Shown: positions 16,094-26,612 of the stretch, one piece after another | Layout: every line of letters begins with the position of its first letter | Numbering within the stretch: the stretch's first letter is position 1 | Source of the DNA: Streptomyces mangrovi | Lineage (GTDB): Bacteria > Actinomycetota > Actinomycetes > Streptomycetales > Streptomycetaceae | Length of the DNA stretch: 64,000 nt | Assembly (NCBI RefSeq): GCF_900114215.1 | Contig: NZ_FOSG01000001.1 | Coordinates: 496,001-560,000, forward strand | Direction of reading: 5' to 3' | Program-made: the position numbers and the translations under genes | Notes under the pieces: model-generated | What the model saw: only the letters and a program-made list of their open reading frames with translations | Database searches by the model: none | Told to the model about the DNA's origin: nothing

Positions 16094-17317
16094 TCAGCCG
16101 ATCTTCTTCTCGGTGGGGGCGACTCCCTGCGCGTCGACGGTGAGGACCACCTTCGGTGCGTCGCCGTCGAACTCCGCCTGGAACATGGGCTGGACGAGGG
16201 CGTGGTCGGTCGCGCGGACGGTGTTCTCGCCCTTGATGCCCGCGAAGGTGTGGCCCTCCAGGGCCTCGACCATGGCGTCGGTGTCGCCGTCGGCGCCGGC
16301 CTCGCGGACGGCCCGGGCGACCATCTGGGCGGCGTTGAAGCCGTCCGGGGTGAACAGGTCGGTCTTCCAGCCCTTCTTCCCGAAGTACTCCTCGACCGCC
16401 TTCGCCTCGGGGTTGTCGATGGCGCCCGGCACGTAGTGGGCCAGGAGGGTCACCTTGTCGCGGGCCTTGCCGAAGACGGGGTAGCCGGCGCGGCTGTCGA
16501 GCCCGGTGACGACGGTGGCGGCGTCGAGTACGCCCTGCTGATCGAGGGTGGTCCACATCGACTGGGCGGTGTCGCCGGCCCAGGCGACGAAGACCATGTC
16601 GGGCTTCGCGGCCTTGACCTTGGTGGCGGTCGGGGTGAGGTCGGTGGCGCTGGGCGGGGCGAGGACGGAGTCCACGGTGGTGCCGCCGGTGCCGAGCACG
16701 CTCTCGACGGCGGCGACGTTGGCCTGGCCGAAGGCGTTGTCCTGGGCGAGGACGACGACCTTCTTCCCCTTGCCGCCCTTGCCGCCCTCGGCGTCCCCGC
16801 CGTCCTCCTGCTTCATGAGGATCTGCTGGGCGGTGGCCACGTCCTGGAAGGTCTGGCGCCCGGAGCGGAAGGTGTACTTGTTGGCGCCGGTGAGGGCGTC
16901 GGTGGCGGCGGGGCCGGAGATGTAGAGGATCTTGTTCTGGGCGGCGACCGGCGCGATCTGGGTGGCGACGCCGGAGGCGGCCGTGCCGGCGATGATCCGC
17001 ACGCCCCGGCCGGCGCTCTTCTTGGCCAGCGAGACGCCCTTGGCGGGGTCGCCGCCGTCGTCGTACCTGCTGACCTTGATCTCGACGCCGTCGATCCTGC
17101 CCGTGCCGCCGGTGGCGTGGTCGAGTCCCGCCTCGAAGCCCTGGAGGTACTGCTCGCCGTAGGAGGCCAGCGGACCGCTGGTGGAGGTGATCAGGGCGAC
17201 CTCGACCTCCTTCGCTCCCCCGTCGCCGGATGCGGTGGCGCCGGGGCTGGAGCAGGAGGTGGCGAGTGCGGCTGCCACGGCTGCCGCGGCGAGGGAGGTG
17301 ATGGCGGGTCTGCGCAT
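16094..17317 (-). CDS. livK: Branched-chain amino acid-type substrate-binding lipoprotein
   Basis: 407-residue receptor of the ABC operon. The signal peptide [19 protein letters not shown] ends in the lipobox ATSC, so it is anchored outside the membrane. Periplasmic-binding type I landmarks include ALITSTSGPLASYGEQYLQG and, at the hinge, GTAASGVATQIAPVAA. ATG 17317 is chosen because the signal peptide begins there and GGAG lies just upstream. First gene of the order livK-livG-livF-livH-livM-hydrolase, unusual in placing ATPases before permeases. Confidence 0.88.
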   Translation of the reverse strand: MRRPAITSLAAAAVAAALATSCSSPGATASGDGGAKEVEVALITSTSGPLASYGEQYLQGFEAGLDHATGGTGRIDGVEIKVSRYDDGGDPAKGVSLAKKSAGRGVRIIAGTAASGVATQIAPVAAQNKILYISGPAATDALTGANKYTFRSGRQTFQDVATAQQILMKQEDGGDAEGGKGGKGKKVVVLAQDNAFGQANVAAVESVLGTGGTTVDSVLAPPSATDLTPTATKVKAAKPDMVFVAWAGDTAQSMWTTLDQQGVLDAATVVTGLDSRAGYPVFGKARDKVTLLAHYVPGAIDNPEAKAVEEYFGKKGWKTDLFTPDGFNAAQMVARAVREAGADGDTDAMVEALEGHTFAGIKGENTVRATDHALVQPMFQAEFDGDAPKVVLTVDAQGVAPTEKKIG

Positions 17318-17439
17318 GGCGGGAGGGCTCCTCGGCGGATCGTGTACGGGCGGCCACCGGTGGGTGGCCGGCTCGCGGTGGTGATGCCTGGCAGCGTCCG
17401 CCCCACGCGCATGCACCGGCAATGTCCGTGCCGTACACA

Positions 17440-17488
17440 GGAAGGCCCCGGCGCATGGGCTCTCGCCACATGTGCGCCGGGGCCTTCC
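17440..17488 (-). terminator. Terminator after the YbjN gene
   Basis: 16-bp perfect stem, 17440-17455 with 17473-17488, 17-nt loop. It isolates the mshA-ybjN unit from the livK operon. Confidence 0.8.
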
Positions 17489-17546
17489 GGTTCCGCGGTC
17501 CGGTTCCGCGGCACGCTCCCGCCGGTCCGGCTGCCCGCCGGTCCGC

Positions 17547-18092
17547 TCACTCGTCGCGCAGCATGTGCGCGAACGCCTCCAGGTTGCGCGTGGACTCGCC
17601 GCGGGAGGTCCGCCAGGCGTACTCCTTGCGGATGGAGGTGGCGAAACCCATCCCCAGCAGGGTGTTGAACGCCCCGTCGGCGTTCTCCACGACCACGCCG
17701 AGCAGCCGGTCCACCTCCTCGGGGGTGACGGCCGGCAGCGGCAGCTTGCCCACCAGATAGACGTCGCCGAGGCTGTCGAGGGCGTAACCCAGCCCGTACA
17801 GGCGGGTGTTGCGCTCCAGCAGCCAGCGGTGGACCTCGGCGTGGTTCTCGTCCGGGCGGCGGACGACGAAGGCGTTGACGGACAGGGAGTGCCTGCCGAC
17901 GATCAGGGAGCAGGTCGTGGAGAGCTTGCGGGTGCCCGGCAGTGTGACGACGTAGTTGCCGTCGGACGGGCTCTCCCACTTCAGCTCGGCCTCACGCAGC
18001 GTCCGCTCGATCGCGGCCCTGGCCTTCGCGGTCGCGTCGCCGCCGCTGCTGTCGCCGCTGCTGTCGCCGCTGTTGTCGTGCTTGTCACCCAT
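17547..18092 (-). CDS. YbjN-domain protein
   Basis: 181 residues. The first 22 are hydrophilic with a [10 protein letters not shown] repeat; the rest is a YbjN domain, a fold related to type III secretion chaperones, with [19 protein letters not shown] and [21 protein letters not shown]. The role in actinobacteria is not established. The ATG at 18092 lies inside the end of mshA (8-nt overlap), so the two are co-translated. A conserved mshA neighbour in Streptomyces, as I recall, which suggests but does not prove a role near mycothiol. Confidence 0.85.
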   Translation of the reverse strand: MGDKHDNSGDSSGDSSGGDATAKARAAIERTLREAELKWESPSDGNYVVTLPGTRKLSTTCSLIVGRHSLSVNAFVVRRPDENHAEVHRWLLERNTRLYGLGYALDSLGDVYLVGKLPLPAVTPEEVDRLLGVVVENADGAFNTLLGMGFATSIRKEYAWRTSRGESTRNLEAFAHMLRDE

Positions 18093-19404
18093 GGGCCGAT
18101 CGTAGGTGACGGCGGCGTCCGGCCATCGCCTCGGCGTACACCTCGGCGGTGGTGGCGGCGGCGGTGTCCCAGCCGAAGCCGCTCGCGTGGCGGGCTGCGG
18201 CCTCGCCCATGCGGGCCGCCAGCTCACGGCCGTCGATCAGGCGCCGCAGCGCCCGCGCGTAGCCGGCCGGCTCGTGGCCGTCGACGAGGAAGCCGCTGAC
18301 CCCGTCGCGCACCGCCACCGGCAGCCCGCCGACGGACGCGGCGACGACGGGTGTGCCGCACGCCTGCGCCTCGACGGCGACCAGCCCGAAGGACTCGCTG
18401 TGGGAGGGCATCACCAGCACGCTCGCCGCGCGGTACCAGTCGGCGAGGGTGTCCTGGCCCACCGGCGGGTGGAAGCGCACCACGTCGGTGATGCCGAGTC
18501 GGGCGGCGAGCTTCTGGAGCTGCTCGGGCTTGGCCAGCCCGCTGCCGCTGGGCCCGCCGACGACGGGGACGACGAGGCGTTCGCGCAGGGAGGGGTCCTC
18601 GTCCAGCAGCAGTCGGGTGGCGCGCAGCAGGACGTCGGGGGCCTTGAGCGGCTGTATCCGCCCGGCGAACAGGGGTATGAAGGCGTCCCTCGGCAGGCCC
18701 AGGCGGGCGCGGGCGGCGGCGCGGCCGTCGGCGGGGCGGAAGCGGTCGAGGTTGACGCCGGGGTGGACGACGGCCGTGCGGGCGGGGTCGGCGTCGTAGT
18801 GGTGGACCAGCTCGCCCGCCTCCTCGGCGGTGTTGGCGATGAGCCGGTCGGCGGCCCGCACTATCTGCGTCTCGCCGATGACGCGGGCGGCGGGCTCGGG
18901 GGTGTCGCCCTCGGCGAGGGCGGCGTTCTTGACCTTGGCCATGGTGTGCATGGCGTGCACCAGGGGGACGCCCCAGCGTTCGGCGGCGAGCCAGCCGACG
19001 TGGCCGGAGAGCCAGTAGTGGGAGTGGACCAGGTCGTAGTGGCCGGGCCGGTGGCGGGCCCAGGCGCGCATCACGCCGTGGGTGAAGGCGCACAGCTGGG
19101 CGGGCAGGTCCTCCTTGGCGAGCCCCTCGTAGGGGCCGGCGTCCACGTGCCGCACCAGTACGCCGGGGGCGAGCTCGACGGCGGGCGGGAGGGCCGCGGT
19201 GGTGGCGCGGGTGAAGATCTCCACCTCGGTGCCCTGGGCGGCGAGCTGTCTGGCCAGCTCCACGATGTAGACGTTCATGCCGCCGGCGTCGCCGGTGCCG
19301 GGCTGGTGCAGCGGCGAGGTGTGGACGCTGAGCATGGCCACGCGGCGGGGCCGTCGCGTGAACCGGTGCAGCCGCCGACCGAGCCTGGTGGGATGCGGGC
19401 TCAC
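18085..19404 (-). CDS. mshA: D-inositol-3-phosphate glycosyltransferase MshA
   Basis: First step of mycothiol synthesis: transfers GlcNAc from UDP-GlcNAc to 1L-myo-inositol-1-phosphate. A 439-residue GT4 (GT-B) enzyme. The N-terminal domain carries [20 protein letters not shown]; the C-terminal domain has [17 protein letters not shown] and the donor-site [20 protein letters not shown]. Start GTG 19404 follows GGAGGAGGC; longer frames upstream are not protein-like. It overlaps the YbjN gene by 8 nt. Another mycothiol gene, mshD, lies at 30.9 kb. Confidence 0.93.
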   Translation of the reverse strand: MSPHPTRLGRRLHRFTRRPRRVAMLSVHTSPLHQPGTGDAGGMNVYIVELARQLAAQGTEVEIFTRATTAALPPAVELAPGVLVRHVDAGPYEGLAKEDLPAQLCAFTHGVMRAWARHRPGHYDLVHSHYWLSGHVGWLAAERWGVPLVHAMHTMAKVKNAALAEGDTPEPAARVIGETQIVRAADRLIANTAEEAGELVHHYDADPARTAVVHPGVNLDRFRPADGRAAARARLGLPRDAFIPLFAGRIQPLKAPDVLLRATRLLLDEDPSLRERLVVPVVGGPSGSGLAKPEQLQKLAARLGITDVVRFHPPVGQDTLADWYRAASVLVMPSHSESFGLVAVEAQACGTPVVAASVGGLPVAVRDGVSGFLVDGHEPAGYARALRRLIDGRELAARMGEAAARHASGFGWDTAAATTAEVYAEAMAGRRRHLRSAHG

Positions 19405-19590
19405 CTGCGCTGCCTCCTCCGGGATGGGACGCCGAGCGGCCGTCCGCTCTCTCGGGTCGTCAACACCGGCGGGGGCCGTTCCCTTCCCGCGCCCGGCCGC
19501 TTTGCCAAACCGTGACGCGACGGTGCGGCGCGGCGGGTGGGCGTGAGGGCGGGCGCCGGGCGGTGCGCGGCGGACCGTAGGGTTGCCGGC

Positions 19591-20415
19591 ATGGGCAGGC
19601 GTGGGGCGGAGCGGCCCGTGGGGGCCGTCACGCGGGGAACGACGAATCCGAACCGGCTGCGGCGCATGGACCGCTGGATCGCCGCCGTCCACGGCCCCGC
19701 GCTGCGCCGCGCCGCCGGCCCTTACGGCCCCGTCGCCGTGGACCTGGGGTACGGCGCCGCGCCCTGGACGGCCGTCGAGCTGCTGGAGCGGCTGCGGGCA
19801 CAGTGCGGGTCCGTGAGCGTCACCGGGATCGAGATCGACCCGGCGCGGGTCGAGGCGGCCCGCCCCTACGAGCGTCCCGGGCTGGTCTTCGCCCACGGCG
19901 GTTTCGAGGTGCCGCTACCGGACGGGCGGCGGCCCGTGCTGATCCGGGCCGCGAACGTGCTGCGGCAGTACGACGAGCGGGAGGTCGCCCCCGTCTGGGA
20001 CCGGCTGCGCGCCCGCCTGACACCCGGCGGATTGCTGGTGGAGGGGACGTGCGACGAGATCGGGCGGCGGCACGTATGGGTGGCGATCGGCCCGGAGGGG
20101 CCGCGCACGGTGACGTTCGCGACCCGGCTCGGCTCTCTGGAAACCCCCTCCGACCTGGCCGAACGGCTGCCCAAGGCGCTCATCCACCGCAATGTGCCCG
20201 GTGAGCCGGTGCACGCCTTCCTGCTCGACATGGACCGGGCCTGGGCGGCGGCCTCCCCGTACGCCGCGCTGGGCGCGCGGCAGCGCTGGATGCGTTCGGT
20301 GGAGGAGATCGCCGCCCGCTGGCCGGTCGTGGACGGGCCGCGTCGCTGGCGCCAGGGCGAGGTCACCGTGCGGTGGGAGGCCCTGGCGCCGGGCGGCGGC
20401 AGGAAGGGGATGTGA
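19591..20415 (+). CDS. Class I SAM-dependent methyltransferase-like protein
   Basis: 274 residues. A Rossmann motif I is visible as [16 protein letters not shown] (about residues 50-65) with the acidic end of strand 2 in GIEIDPARV, and [13 protein letters not shown] fits motif IV. Substrate unknown. ATG 19591 is preferred: a TAGGGT -10 box sits at 19577-19582, giving a leaderless mRNA, whereas the upstream in-frame Met would lie before the promoter. It is divergent from mshA. Confidence 0.75.
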   Translation: MGRRGAERPVGAVTRGTTNPNRLRRMDRWIAAVHGPALRRAAGPYGPVAVDLGYGAAPWTAVELLERLRAQCGSVSVTGIEIDPARVEAARPYERPGLVFAHGGFEVPLPDGRRPVLIRAANVLRQYDEREVAPVWDRLRARLTPGGLLVEGTCDEIGRRHVWVAIGPEGPRTVTFATRLGSLETPSDLAERLPKALIHRNVPGEPVHAFLLDMDRAWAAASPYAALGARQRWMRSVEEIAARWPVVDGPRRWRQGEVTVRWEALAPGGGRKGM

Positions 20416-20476
20416 GGGCGCGGGGGCTCGGATTCCTCGGGCCCTCGGCGACCTCGGGGGGCAGTTGGCCAACTGG

Positions 20477-20902
20477 TCAGCCGGTCAGCTGCTTCTTGTC
20501 GGAGCCGCCGCTGATCTGGATCTTGCGCGGCTTGGCCTGCTCGGCCACCGGGATGCGCAGCGTCAGGACACCGGCGTCGTACGAGGCGTCGATCCGCTCG
20601 GTGTCGAGGGTGTCGCCGAGGAACAGCTGCCGGCTGAACTTGCCGGTGGGCCGCTCGGCGGCGATCCGCTCGGCGTCCTCCGGTCCGAGCCACCGGCGCT
20701 CGGCGTGGACGGTCAGGACGTTGCGCTCGACGTCAAGGTCGACGCTCTCCGGGTCGACGCCGGGGAGGTCGAAGTGGACCACCACGTCGTCACCGGAGCG
20801 GTAGGCGTCCATCGGCATTCCGACCGGGCGGGCCGTGGTGCCCAGCAGCTGCTCGGTGAGGCGGTCGAGCTCGCGGAACGGGTCGGTACGCATCAGCATC
20901 AC
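20477..20902 (-). CDS. hsp20: Small heat-shock protein, Hsp20 family
   Basis: 141-residue alpha-crystallin-type holdase. After an N-terminal [13 protein letters not shown] segment, the crystallin domain runs from about residue 35 to 130 with [30 protein letters not shown] and the C-terminal [11 protein letters not shown]. The C-terminal tail has KPRKIQI, the I-x-I/V anchoring motif used for oligomerisation. It is ATP-independent and cytosolic. Transcribed alone from a good housekeeping-type promoter (20951-20979). Confidence 0.93.
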   Translation of the reverse strand: MMLMRTDPFRELDRLTEQLLGTTARPVGMPMDAYRSGDDVVVHFDLPGVDPESVDLDVERNVLTVHAERRWLGPEDAERIAAERPTGKFSRQLFLGDTLDTERIDASYDAGVLTLRIPVAEQAKPRKIQISGGSDKKQLTG

Positions 20903-20950
20903 GGGTCATCTCCTTCCCTGGCACTGCTTCCTGTGATGCCCTCTGACTCT

Positions 20951-20979
20951 TGTATAACTCCAGGAAGGAAAATTGACAA
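20951..20979 (-). promoter_or_regulatory. Promoter of hsp20
   Basis: On the minus strand TTGTCA (20979-20974), 17 nt, then TATACA (20956-20951), a close match to the principal sigma consensus, unusually AT-rich for this genome. An inverted repeat TCAAC-TCT-GTTGA (20988-21000) lies just upstream of the -35 and could be a repressor site; it does not match the known HAIR or RheA operators well. Confidence 0.7.
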
Positions 20980-21064
20980 GTGCCGACTCAACTCTGTTGA
21001 AAGGGCAGGTCGGGGCGGGCAAGGGCAGGCTTCCGTAGGGCGTTCGGGAAGGCCGGGCCGGGCC

Positions 21065-21526
21065 TCAGCCGAGGTGGAGGCCGGCCAGCAGGGCGTCGAC
21101 GAGCAGCCGGTCCTGCTCCTGGGTGAGCTGCCGCCGGGCCTCCTCCGGAGGCAGCCACAGCAGCCGGTCCACCTCGTCGCCGGGGGTGAAGGCTCCGCCG
21201 GTCGCCTCGGCCGCCCAGTAGCGGACCTCCTTGGTCCGGCCGCCGGTCTCGTAGTACGTGGTGGGCAGCACCGCGCCCGGTGTGCAGGACATGCCGGTCT
21301 CCTCGCGCACCTCGCGCACCGCCGCGGGCAGGGCCGCCTCGCCCGGTTTGAGCTTGCCTTTCGGGTGCGACCAGTCGTCCCACTTGGGGCGGTGGACGAG
21401 CGCGATCTCGATGCCCGCCGCACCGGTGCGGGCGCCCTCGCCCGCCCCCGCGCCGGAGCGCGTACGGCGCCACAGCACACAGCCGGCCGCGCGGATCGTA
21501 CGGGAGCCGGAGCCCGGGCCGCCCAT
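21065..21526 (-). CDS. NUDIX hydrolase (MutT-like)
   Basis: 153 residues. The Nudix box is complete: GKLKPGEAALPAAVREVREE then TG, with the REVREETG core. The domain starts with RTIRAAGCVLWRR and contains VHRPKWDDWSHPKGK, as in actinobacterial MutT1-type proteins, but the C-terminal histidine phosphatase domain of MutT1 is absent. Likely substrates are oxidised nucleotides or diadenosine polyphosphates. ATG 21526 shares its A with the CHAD stop codon, so it is the third gene of the ppk operon. Confidence 0.88.
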   Translation of the reverse strand: MGGPGSGSRTIRAAGCVLWRRTRSGAGAGEGARTGAAGIEIALVHRPKWDDWSHPKGKLKPGEAALPAAVREVREETGMSCTPGAVLPTTYYETGGRTKEVRYWAAEATGGAFTPGDEVDRLLWLPPEEARRQLTQEQDRLLVDALLAGLHLG

Positions 21527-22758
21527 CAGCGGCCCCGTTCCGTGCTGGAGACCACCGGGGCCGCGCCCGCACCCGGCGCCTGCTGGTCCGCCCCGGCCGG
21601 CCGGGCCTGCTGGGCCTGCTGGGCCGAAGCCGCCGGGCGCCACAGCCGCCCGAAACTGAACCTCGCCGCCTCCACCTCGTGCCGCTGGTCGGCGTGGAGC
21701 ACCCCCAGCGCATAGGCGGTGGCGGGGGCGATACGGGGGGTGCGGGCCGCGGCGGACGCCGCCGAGGCCGCCTCGGCGGCGTCCCGGTGCCGGTCAAGCG
21801 CCCGGCTCGCGGCGGTCAGCGCGGGATCGCAGGCGCCCAGCACCTCGTGGGCGTAACGGCGCAGCCGCACCAGCAGCCGCACCTGGTTCCAGGCCGCGTC
21901 CAGCTCCCCGTCCACGACGAGGGTGTGGGCGAACGCCTCGCCGTTGTACGACTGGCGGGCCCGGGTCAGCGGCAGCGCGTCCACCGCCTCCGCCGCCCGC
22001 CGGTGGGCCAGCTCGGCCAGCGGCGGCAGTACGTGCACGGCGGGGCGGGCGGCGGCCTCGCCGGCCAGCGGCGCCTCGGAGGCCAGGACGGCGACCGCGT
22101 CGGCCACGGCGTGGAAGCGGGCCGAGCCGAGCGTCTGGAGGGCGGCGGAGTGGGCGCGGGTCCGGGCGAGGGTGAGCTGCCGCTCCAGCAGAGCCCCGGC
22201 GCGGGCCGCGCCGATCCCCAGGCCGCCGCCGGACGAGGAGGAGCCGCACTGGGCGGGCGGGCCGGTGGTCGCGGAACCGGCCGCGGAACCGGCCGCGGAA
22301 CCGTCGGCGACCGCCGCCCCGGCCGGCGCCGACGACAGCCGGTGCAGCGCCCCCAGCAGCCTCTCCAGCCGCACCTCGTACGCCCGCTCCCGCCCCAGCA
22401 CGCCCGACAGCCAGGCCAGCTCGGAGCCGAGCTGGTCGGCCCGGGCGGTGTCGGTCAGCGGCCGGTAGACCCGCAGTGCCGCGCCGACGCGGCGGGCGCA
22501 GCGGCGCATCGTCCGCACGGCCTCGGCCGCGACGGCCGCCGACTCGGCGCTGCCCGCGCTCTCCTCGTGCAGCCGCAGACCGCGCAGGAAACCGGTGGCC
22601 TGCCGGTGGAGGTAATCGGCCAGCACCTCGCCCGCCGTGGCCTCCCCCAGATCCGAGAGCGCCTCGCCGGGGTCCTCGCGGACCTCCGGAAGCGTCTTCG
22701 GATACGGCTCCCCTCCCCCGTCGGCCGCGTTGAGGGGCAGGTCATGTGGCTGGACCAC
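21526..22758 (-). CDS. CHAD-domain protein (polyphosphate-binding)
   Basis: 410 residues made of two helical repeats with conserved His, Arg and Lys positions ([12 protein letters not shown] near 46-57; [20 protein letters not shown] near 81-100; the second repeat with [14 protein letters not shown]). CHAD domains bind inorganic polyphosphate. The middle (about 150-175) is an Ala/Gly-rich linker with an AAGSAAGSA repeat. Its start overlaps the ppk 3' end by 17 nt, so polyP maker and polyP binder are made together. Confidence 0.9.
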   Translation of the reverse strand: MVQPHDLPLNAADGGGEPYPKTLPEVREDPGEALSDLGEATAGEVLADYLHRQATGFLRGLRLHEESAGSAESAAVAAEAVRTMRRCARRVGAALRVYRPLTDTARADQLGSELAWLSGVLGRERAYEVRLERLLGALHRLSSAPAGAAVADGSAAGSAAGSATTGPPAQCGSSSSGGGLGIGAARAGALLERQLTLARTRAHSAALQTLGSARFHAVADAVAVLASEAPLAGEAAARPAVHVLPPLAELAHRRAAEAVDALPLTRARQSYNGEAFAHTLVVDGELDAAWNQVRLLVRLRRYAHEVLGACDPALTAASRALDRHRDAAEAASAASAAARTPRIAPATAYALGVLHADQRHEVEAARFSFGRLWRPAASAQQAQQARPAGADQQAPGAGAAPVVSSTERGR

Positions 22759-24949
22759 GTCGGCGCCTCCGGGCGTCGATGAGCATTTCCTGGACGTTCC
22801 GCAGGGGCCGCCCCTCGGCGTCGGTCGCGTGGCGCGTCCACTCGCCGTCCGGACCGAGGTGCCAGGAGGCGGTGGTGTCCGCCATGCCGGTCTCCAGCAG
22901 CCGGTCGAGGGCGGCCCGGTGGCCGGGGTCGGTGACCCGTACCAGCGCCTCGATCCGCCGGTCGAGGTTGCGGTGCATCATGTCGGCGCTGCCGATCCAC
23001 ACCTCCGGATCTCCCCCGCCCGCGAAGGCGAAGACCCGGGAGTGCTCCAGGAAGCGCCCCAGCACGCTGCGCACCCGGATGTTCTCCGACAGCCCCGCCA
23101 CCCCCGGCCGTACCGCGCAGATGCCGCGCACCCACACGTCGACGGGCACCCCGGCCCGGGAGGCGCGGTAGAGGGAGTCGACGAGCGCCTCGTCGACGAT
23201 CGAGTTGACCTTGATCCGCACATACGCCGGCCGTCCGGCCCGGTGGTGGGCTATCTCGCGGTTGACGCGCTGGATCAGTCCGTCGCGCAGCGAGCTGGGC
23301 GCGACCAGCAGCCGGCGGTAGGTGGTGCGGCGCGAGTAGCCCGACAGCCGGTTGAACAGGTCGGACAGGTCGGCGCCGACCTGCGGGTCGGCCGTCAGCA
23401 GACCCAGGTCCTCGTACAGGCGGGCGGTCTTGGGGTGGTAGTTGCCGGTGCCGACGTGGCTGTAGCGGCGCAGCGTCTCGCCCTCCTGCCGCACCACCAG
23501 CGACAGCTTGCAGTGCGTCTTGAGGCCGACGAGGCCGTAGACGACGTGGCAGCCGGCCTCCTCCAGCTTCCGCGCCCACTTGATGTTGGCCTGCTCGTCG
23601 AAGCGGGCCTTGATCTCCACCAGCACCAGCACCTGCTTGCCGGACTCGGCCGCGTCTATCAGCGCGTCCACGATCGGGGAGTCGCCGGAGGTGCGGTACA
23701 GCGTCTGCTTGATCGCCAGCACGTCCGGGTCGGCCGCGGCCTGCTCCAGGAAGCGCTGCACGGAGGTGGAGAAGGAGTCGTAGGGGTGGTGCAGCAGCAC
23801 ATCGCGCTCGCGCAGCGCCCCGAAGACGTCGGGCGCGGAGGCCGACTCGACCTCGGCCAGGTCGCGGTGGGTGCCGGCGATGAACTTGCGGTACTTCAGC
23901 TCCGGCTTGTCCAGCGAGGCGATTCCGAACAGGCCGGTGAGGTCCAGCGGGCCGGGCAGCGGGTAGACCTCGGCCTCGGAGACCTTCAGCTCGCGCACCA
24001 GCAGGTCCAGCACGTACGGGTCGATGGACTCCTCGACCTCCAGGCGCACCGGCGGGCCGAAGCGGCGCCGCATCAGCTCCTTCTCCAGCGCCATCAGGAG
24101 GTTCTCGGCGTCGTCCTCCTCCACCTCCAGGTCCTCGTTGCGGGTGACCCGGAACATGTGGTGGGCCAGGACCTCCATCCCGGGGAACAGCTCCTCCAGG
24201 TGGGCCGCGATCACGTCCTCGATGGGCACGTAGCGCTGCGGGGATGCCTCCAGGAAGCGGGACAGCAGCGGCGGCACCTTCACCCGCGCGAAGTGGTTGT
24301 GCCCGCTGACCGGGTTGCGCACCACCACGGCCAGGTTCAGCGACAGCCCGGAGATGTAGGGGAAGGGGTGGGCCGGGTCCACCGCCAGCGGGGTCAGCAC
24401 GGGGTAGATCTGCTGCCGGAAGAGGGTGAACAGGCGGGCCTGCTCCTTCTCCGTGAGATCCGGCCAGCGCACCAGGTGGATGCCCTCGTCGGCCAGGGCC
24501 GGCAGGACGTCCTGCTGGAAACAGGCGGCGTGCCGGGCCATGAGCTCGCGCGAGCGGTTCCAGATCAGCTCCAGCACCTCGCGCGGCTGCAGGCCGGAGG
24601 CGGAGCGGGTGGCCACCCCGGTGGCGATACGGCGCTTGAGGCCGGCGACGCGCACCATGAAGAACTCGTCGAGGTTGCTGGCGAAGATGGCCAGGAAGTT
24701 CGCCCGCTCCAGCAGCGGCGTGGCGGTGTCCTCGGCCAGCTCCAGCACCCGCTCGTTGAAGGCGAGCCAGCTGCGCTCCCGGTCGAGGAAACGTCCCTGC
24801 GGCAGCTCCTCGTCCGCCCCGTCGGGGCCCTCGCCCTCCCGGTAGGCGTCGGAGTCGGAGTCGAGGCCGGTGTCATGCGGAGGCGTGACCATGGCGTGCG
24901 GGCGCGAGGCGGCGATGAAACCGACGGAGGGCTGGACGGGCTGGCTCAT
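22742..24949 (-). CDS. ppk: Polyphosphate kinase 1
   Basis: Makes polyphosphate from ATP, and the reverse; 735 residues. Landmarks are the N-terminal [40 protein letters not shown], and the catalytic half with [21 protein letters not shown] (autophosphorylated His) and [15 protein letters not shown] (second His). ATG 24949 (MSQPVQPSV) matches the usual Streptomyces N-terminus; GGAGGA is only two nt ahead, unusually close. The in-frame ATG at 25048 is possible. Upstream, TTAACCGGCG-ATTCAGACTC on the minus strand (25086-25067) resembles a degenerate PHO-box pair. Confidence 0.93.
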   Translation of the reverse strand: MSQPVQPSVGFIAASRPHAMVTPPHDTGLDSDSDAYREGEGPDGADEELPQGRFLDRERSWLAFNERVLELAEDTATPLLERANFLAIFASNLDEFFMVRVAGLKRRIATGVATRSASGLQPREVLELIWNRSRELMARHAACFQQDVLPALADEGIHLVRWPDLTEKEQARLFTLFRQQIYPVLTPLAVDPAHPFPYISGLSLNLAVVVRNPVSGHNHFARVKVPPLLSRFLEASPQRYVPIEDVIAAHLEELFPGMEVLAHHMFRVTRNEDLEVEEDDAENLLMALEKELMRRRFGPPVRLEVEESIDPYVLDLLVRELKVSEAEVYPLPGPLDLTGLFGIASLDKPELKYRKFIAGTHRDLAEVESASAPDVFGALRERDVLLHHPYDSFSTSVQRFLEQAAADPDVLAIKQTLYRTSGDSPIVDALIDAAESGKQVLVLVEIKARFDEQANIKWARKLEEAGCHVVYGLVGLKTHCKLSLVVRQEGETLRRYSHVGTGNYHPKTARLYEDLGLLTADPQVGADLSDLFNRLSGYSRRTTYRRLLVAPSSLRDGLIQRVNREIAHHRAGRPAYVRIKVNSIVDEALVDSLYRASRAGVPVDVWVRGICAVRPGVAGLSENIRVRSVLGRFLEHSRVFAFAGGGDPEVWIGSADMMHRNLDRRIEALVRVTDPGHRAALDRLLETGMADTTASWHLGPDGEWTRHATDAEGRPLRNVQEMLIDARRRRRGPAT

Positions 24950-25453
24950 TCCTCCATTGTTCCGCGCCGCCAGAGGCAACGGCGCGTCGGGAAGCTGCGG
25001 CCCGGGGCGTGGCCCCGGGGCCGACGCCTTCGGCTCGACGGGCTGCATTCCGCGATGCTCGCAAGCGAGTCTGAATCGCCGGTTAAGTCGACATGGCTGT
25101 CAGGCGATCCCCGCACTTCGCGCGGGTGCCGGGCACCGGAACGATTCGCTCCGGCGAACCGTCGCGGCGGTGTTCCGAGAGTGTACGGCGGGGTGCGGCG
25201 GACGCCGCCGGGGTGGGGGCGGAGTGGGGTACGAGCCGGGGCCGGGCGAGGCGGAATTCCTCGTTCGAGCGATTTTCGAACCCTTGTGACCCATAGTGAC
25301 CGATACGTCACTACTGTGGTCGATGGCGGCGTTCCGGCCGTGCTCCGGACACCGGCCGATGTGGAATCGCGGGCCGGATCTGTGCGGCCTGTACGGGGTG
25401 ACGGGCCGGGGGCGGGCCCGTTGGACACGGGCGTGACGGAGGGGATGGTGCGA
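24950..25453. other. Divergent regulatory region between ppk and the HTH gene
   Basis: No gene. The left part is the ppk leader with a PHO-box-like pair (25067-25086). The right part carries the AGTGAC/GTCACT inverted repeat at 25295-25312, described separately. Confidence 0.6.
25295..25312. promoter_or_regulatory. Inverted repeat before the HTH regulator gene
   Basis: AGTGAC-CGATAC-GTCACT, perfect 6-bp arms, preceded by a further GTGAC at 25286-25290 in direct orientation. It lies 142 nt before the regulator's start and may be its autoregulatory operator. Confidence 0.45.
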
Positions 25454-26350
25454 ATGAGCACGGACAACGGCGGCAGGCGACACGGACACCAGACGGACCA
25501 CACGACGAACGGTGCGGACGGCGCTTCCTGGGAGGAGGACTGGGAGGACGAGTACGGCCCGGCGATCCGGGCCACATGCCGCCAGATCAAGCTGTGGCGA
25601 GAAGGTGCGGGCCTGACGCAGCAGGAGCTGGGCGACGCCATCGGCTACAGCCTGGGCATGGTCTCGGCGGTAGAGCGCGCCAAGCGGCTGCCGCACCCGG
25701 ACTTCCTGACCAAGGCGGACCGGGTCATGGGCGCGGACGGCAAGCTCGCCGCGATGAAGAAGGACGTGGAGGAGGCCCGCTACCCGAAGAAGGTGCGGGA
25801 TCTGGCCAAGCTGGAGTCCGAGGCCGTGGAGGTGGGGTCGTACACCAACACCGTCATCGACGGTCTCCTCCAGACAGAGGAGTACGCGAGAGCGCTGTTC
25901 GGCCTGCGCCTCCCCTCATGCAGTGAGGAGGAACTCGAACGACTGGTGGCCGCACGCATGGCCAGGCAGGAGATCCTGACGCGGCATCCTGCCCCTCTGC
26001 TGACCTTTGTTCAGGAAGAGGCCACACTTCGGCGCCCGCTCGGAGGCAGGGCTGTCCTGCGACGCCAGCTTGAACATCTCCTGGAACTGAGCGAACTGCG
26101 GCACGTCAAGATCCAGGTGATGCCCACGGAGATCGAGGAGCATGCCGCGCTCAGCGGATCGCTGAGGGTTCTGAGCTTCAAGGACAGAACAGCAGTCGCC
26201 CAGAACGAAGTTCAGCTCACCAGCCGCCTGATCTCCGACCCGAAAGAGGTGCGGATTCTGGAGATGAGGTATGGCATGCTTCGTGCCCAGGCCCTCACAC
26301 CGCGTGAGTCTCTGGCCTTCATCAGGAAAGTGCTGGGAGAGATGACATGA
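25454..26350 (+). CDS. XRE-family HTH regulator with DUF5753 domain
   Basis: 298 residues. An acidic N-terminus is followed by an HTH_31-type XRE domain (about 40-95; [22 protein letters not shown]) and the DUF5753 ligand-like domain (about 105-290; [20 protein letters not shown] at its start). These proteins are always paired with a DUF397 partner and include BldC/WhiJ-type developmental regulators. ATG 25454 is nine nt after GGAGGGG. It overlaps the DUF397 gene by 4 nt. Confidence 0.88.
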   Translation: MSTDNGGRRHGHQTDHTTNGADGASWEEDWEDEYGPAIRATCRQIKLWREGAGLTQQELGDAIGYSLGMVSAVERAKRLPHPDFLTKADRVMGADGKLAAMKKDVEEARYPKKVRDLAKLESEAVEVGSYTNTVIDGLLQTEEYARALFGLRLPSCSEEELERLVAARMARQEILTRHPAPLLTFVQEEATLRRPLGGRAVLRRQLEHLLELSELRHVKIQVMPTEIEEHAALSGSLRVLSFKDRTAVAQNEVQLTSRLISDPKEVRILEMRYGMLRAQALTPRESLAFIRKVLGEMT

Positions 26351-26553
26351 CTCTCAAGCCCTCCGCCGGAGACGGCTCGGAGCTGGAGTGGACCAAGAGC
26401 AGCCACAGCACCAACGATGGACCCGCGTGTGTTGAGGTCGCCACCGCCTCCGGCACGGTCCACGTCCGCGACTCCAAGCGCATACGGGGAGCCCGGCTGA
26501 CGTTCACGCCGGAGGCGTGGGCCGACTTCACCGCGTACGCCGCCGGTCGCTGA
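26347..26553 (+). CDS. DUF397 small protein
   Basis: 68 residues with the family pattern W-x-KSSHS near residues 15-21, CVEVA, and RDSK followed by [12 protein letters not shown]. Partner of the DUF5753 regulator, coupled by an ATGA overlap. In WhiJ-like systems the small protein is thought to relieve or modulate DNA binding by the HTH partner. Confidence 0.9.
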   Translation: MTLKPSAGDGSELEWTKSSHSTNDGPACVEVATASGTVHVRDSKRIRGARLTFTPEAWADFTAYAAGR

Positions 26554-26581
26554 CCGGGCCCTCCACAGCCGCTCGGACTGA

Positions 26582-26604
26582 TTGTCAGAGGTCGCCTCTA
26601 CGTT
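26582..26604 (+). promoter_or_regulatory. RecA-NDp/PafBC-type DNA-damage promoter
   Basis: TTGTCAGAG (26582-26590), eight nt, TACGTT (26599-26604), then ATG nine nt on (26613). The known LexA-independent damage promoter consensus in actinobacteria is close to TTGTCRGTG-N8-TANNNT with activation by PafBC; this matches except one base in the first block. The short spacing is unlike an ordinary -35/-10 pair. The resulting mRNA would be nearly leaderless. Confidence 0.65.
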
Positions 26605-26612
26605 CGTGTGCC

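Noticed and set aside
20973..20991. HspR HAIR operator before hsp20
   Set aside because: Half-sites are incomplete and off spacing; kept only as an unnamed inverted repeat.
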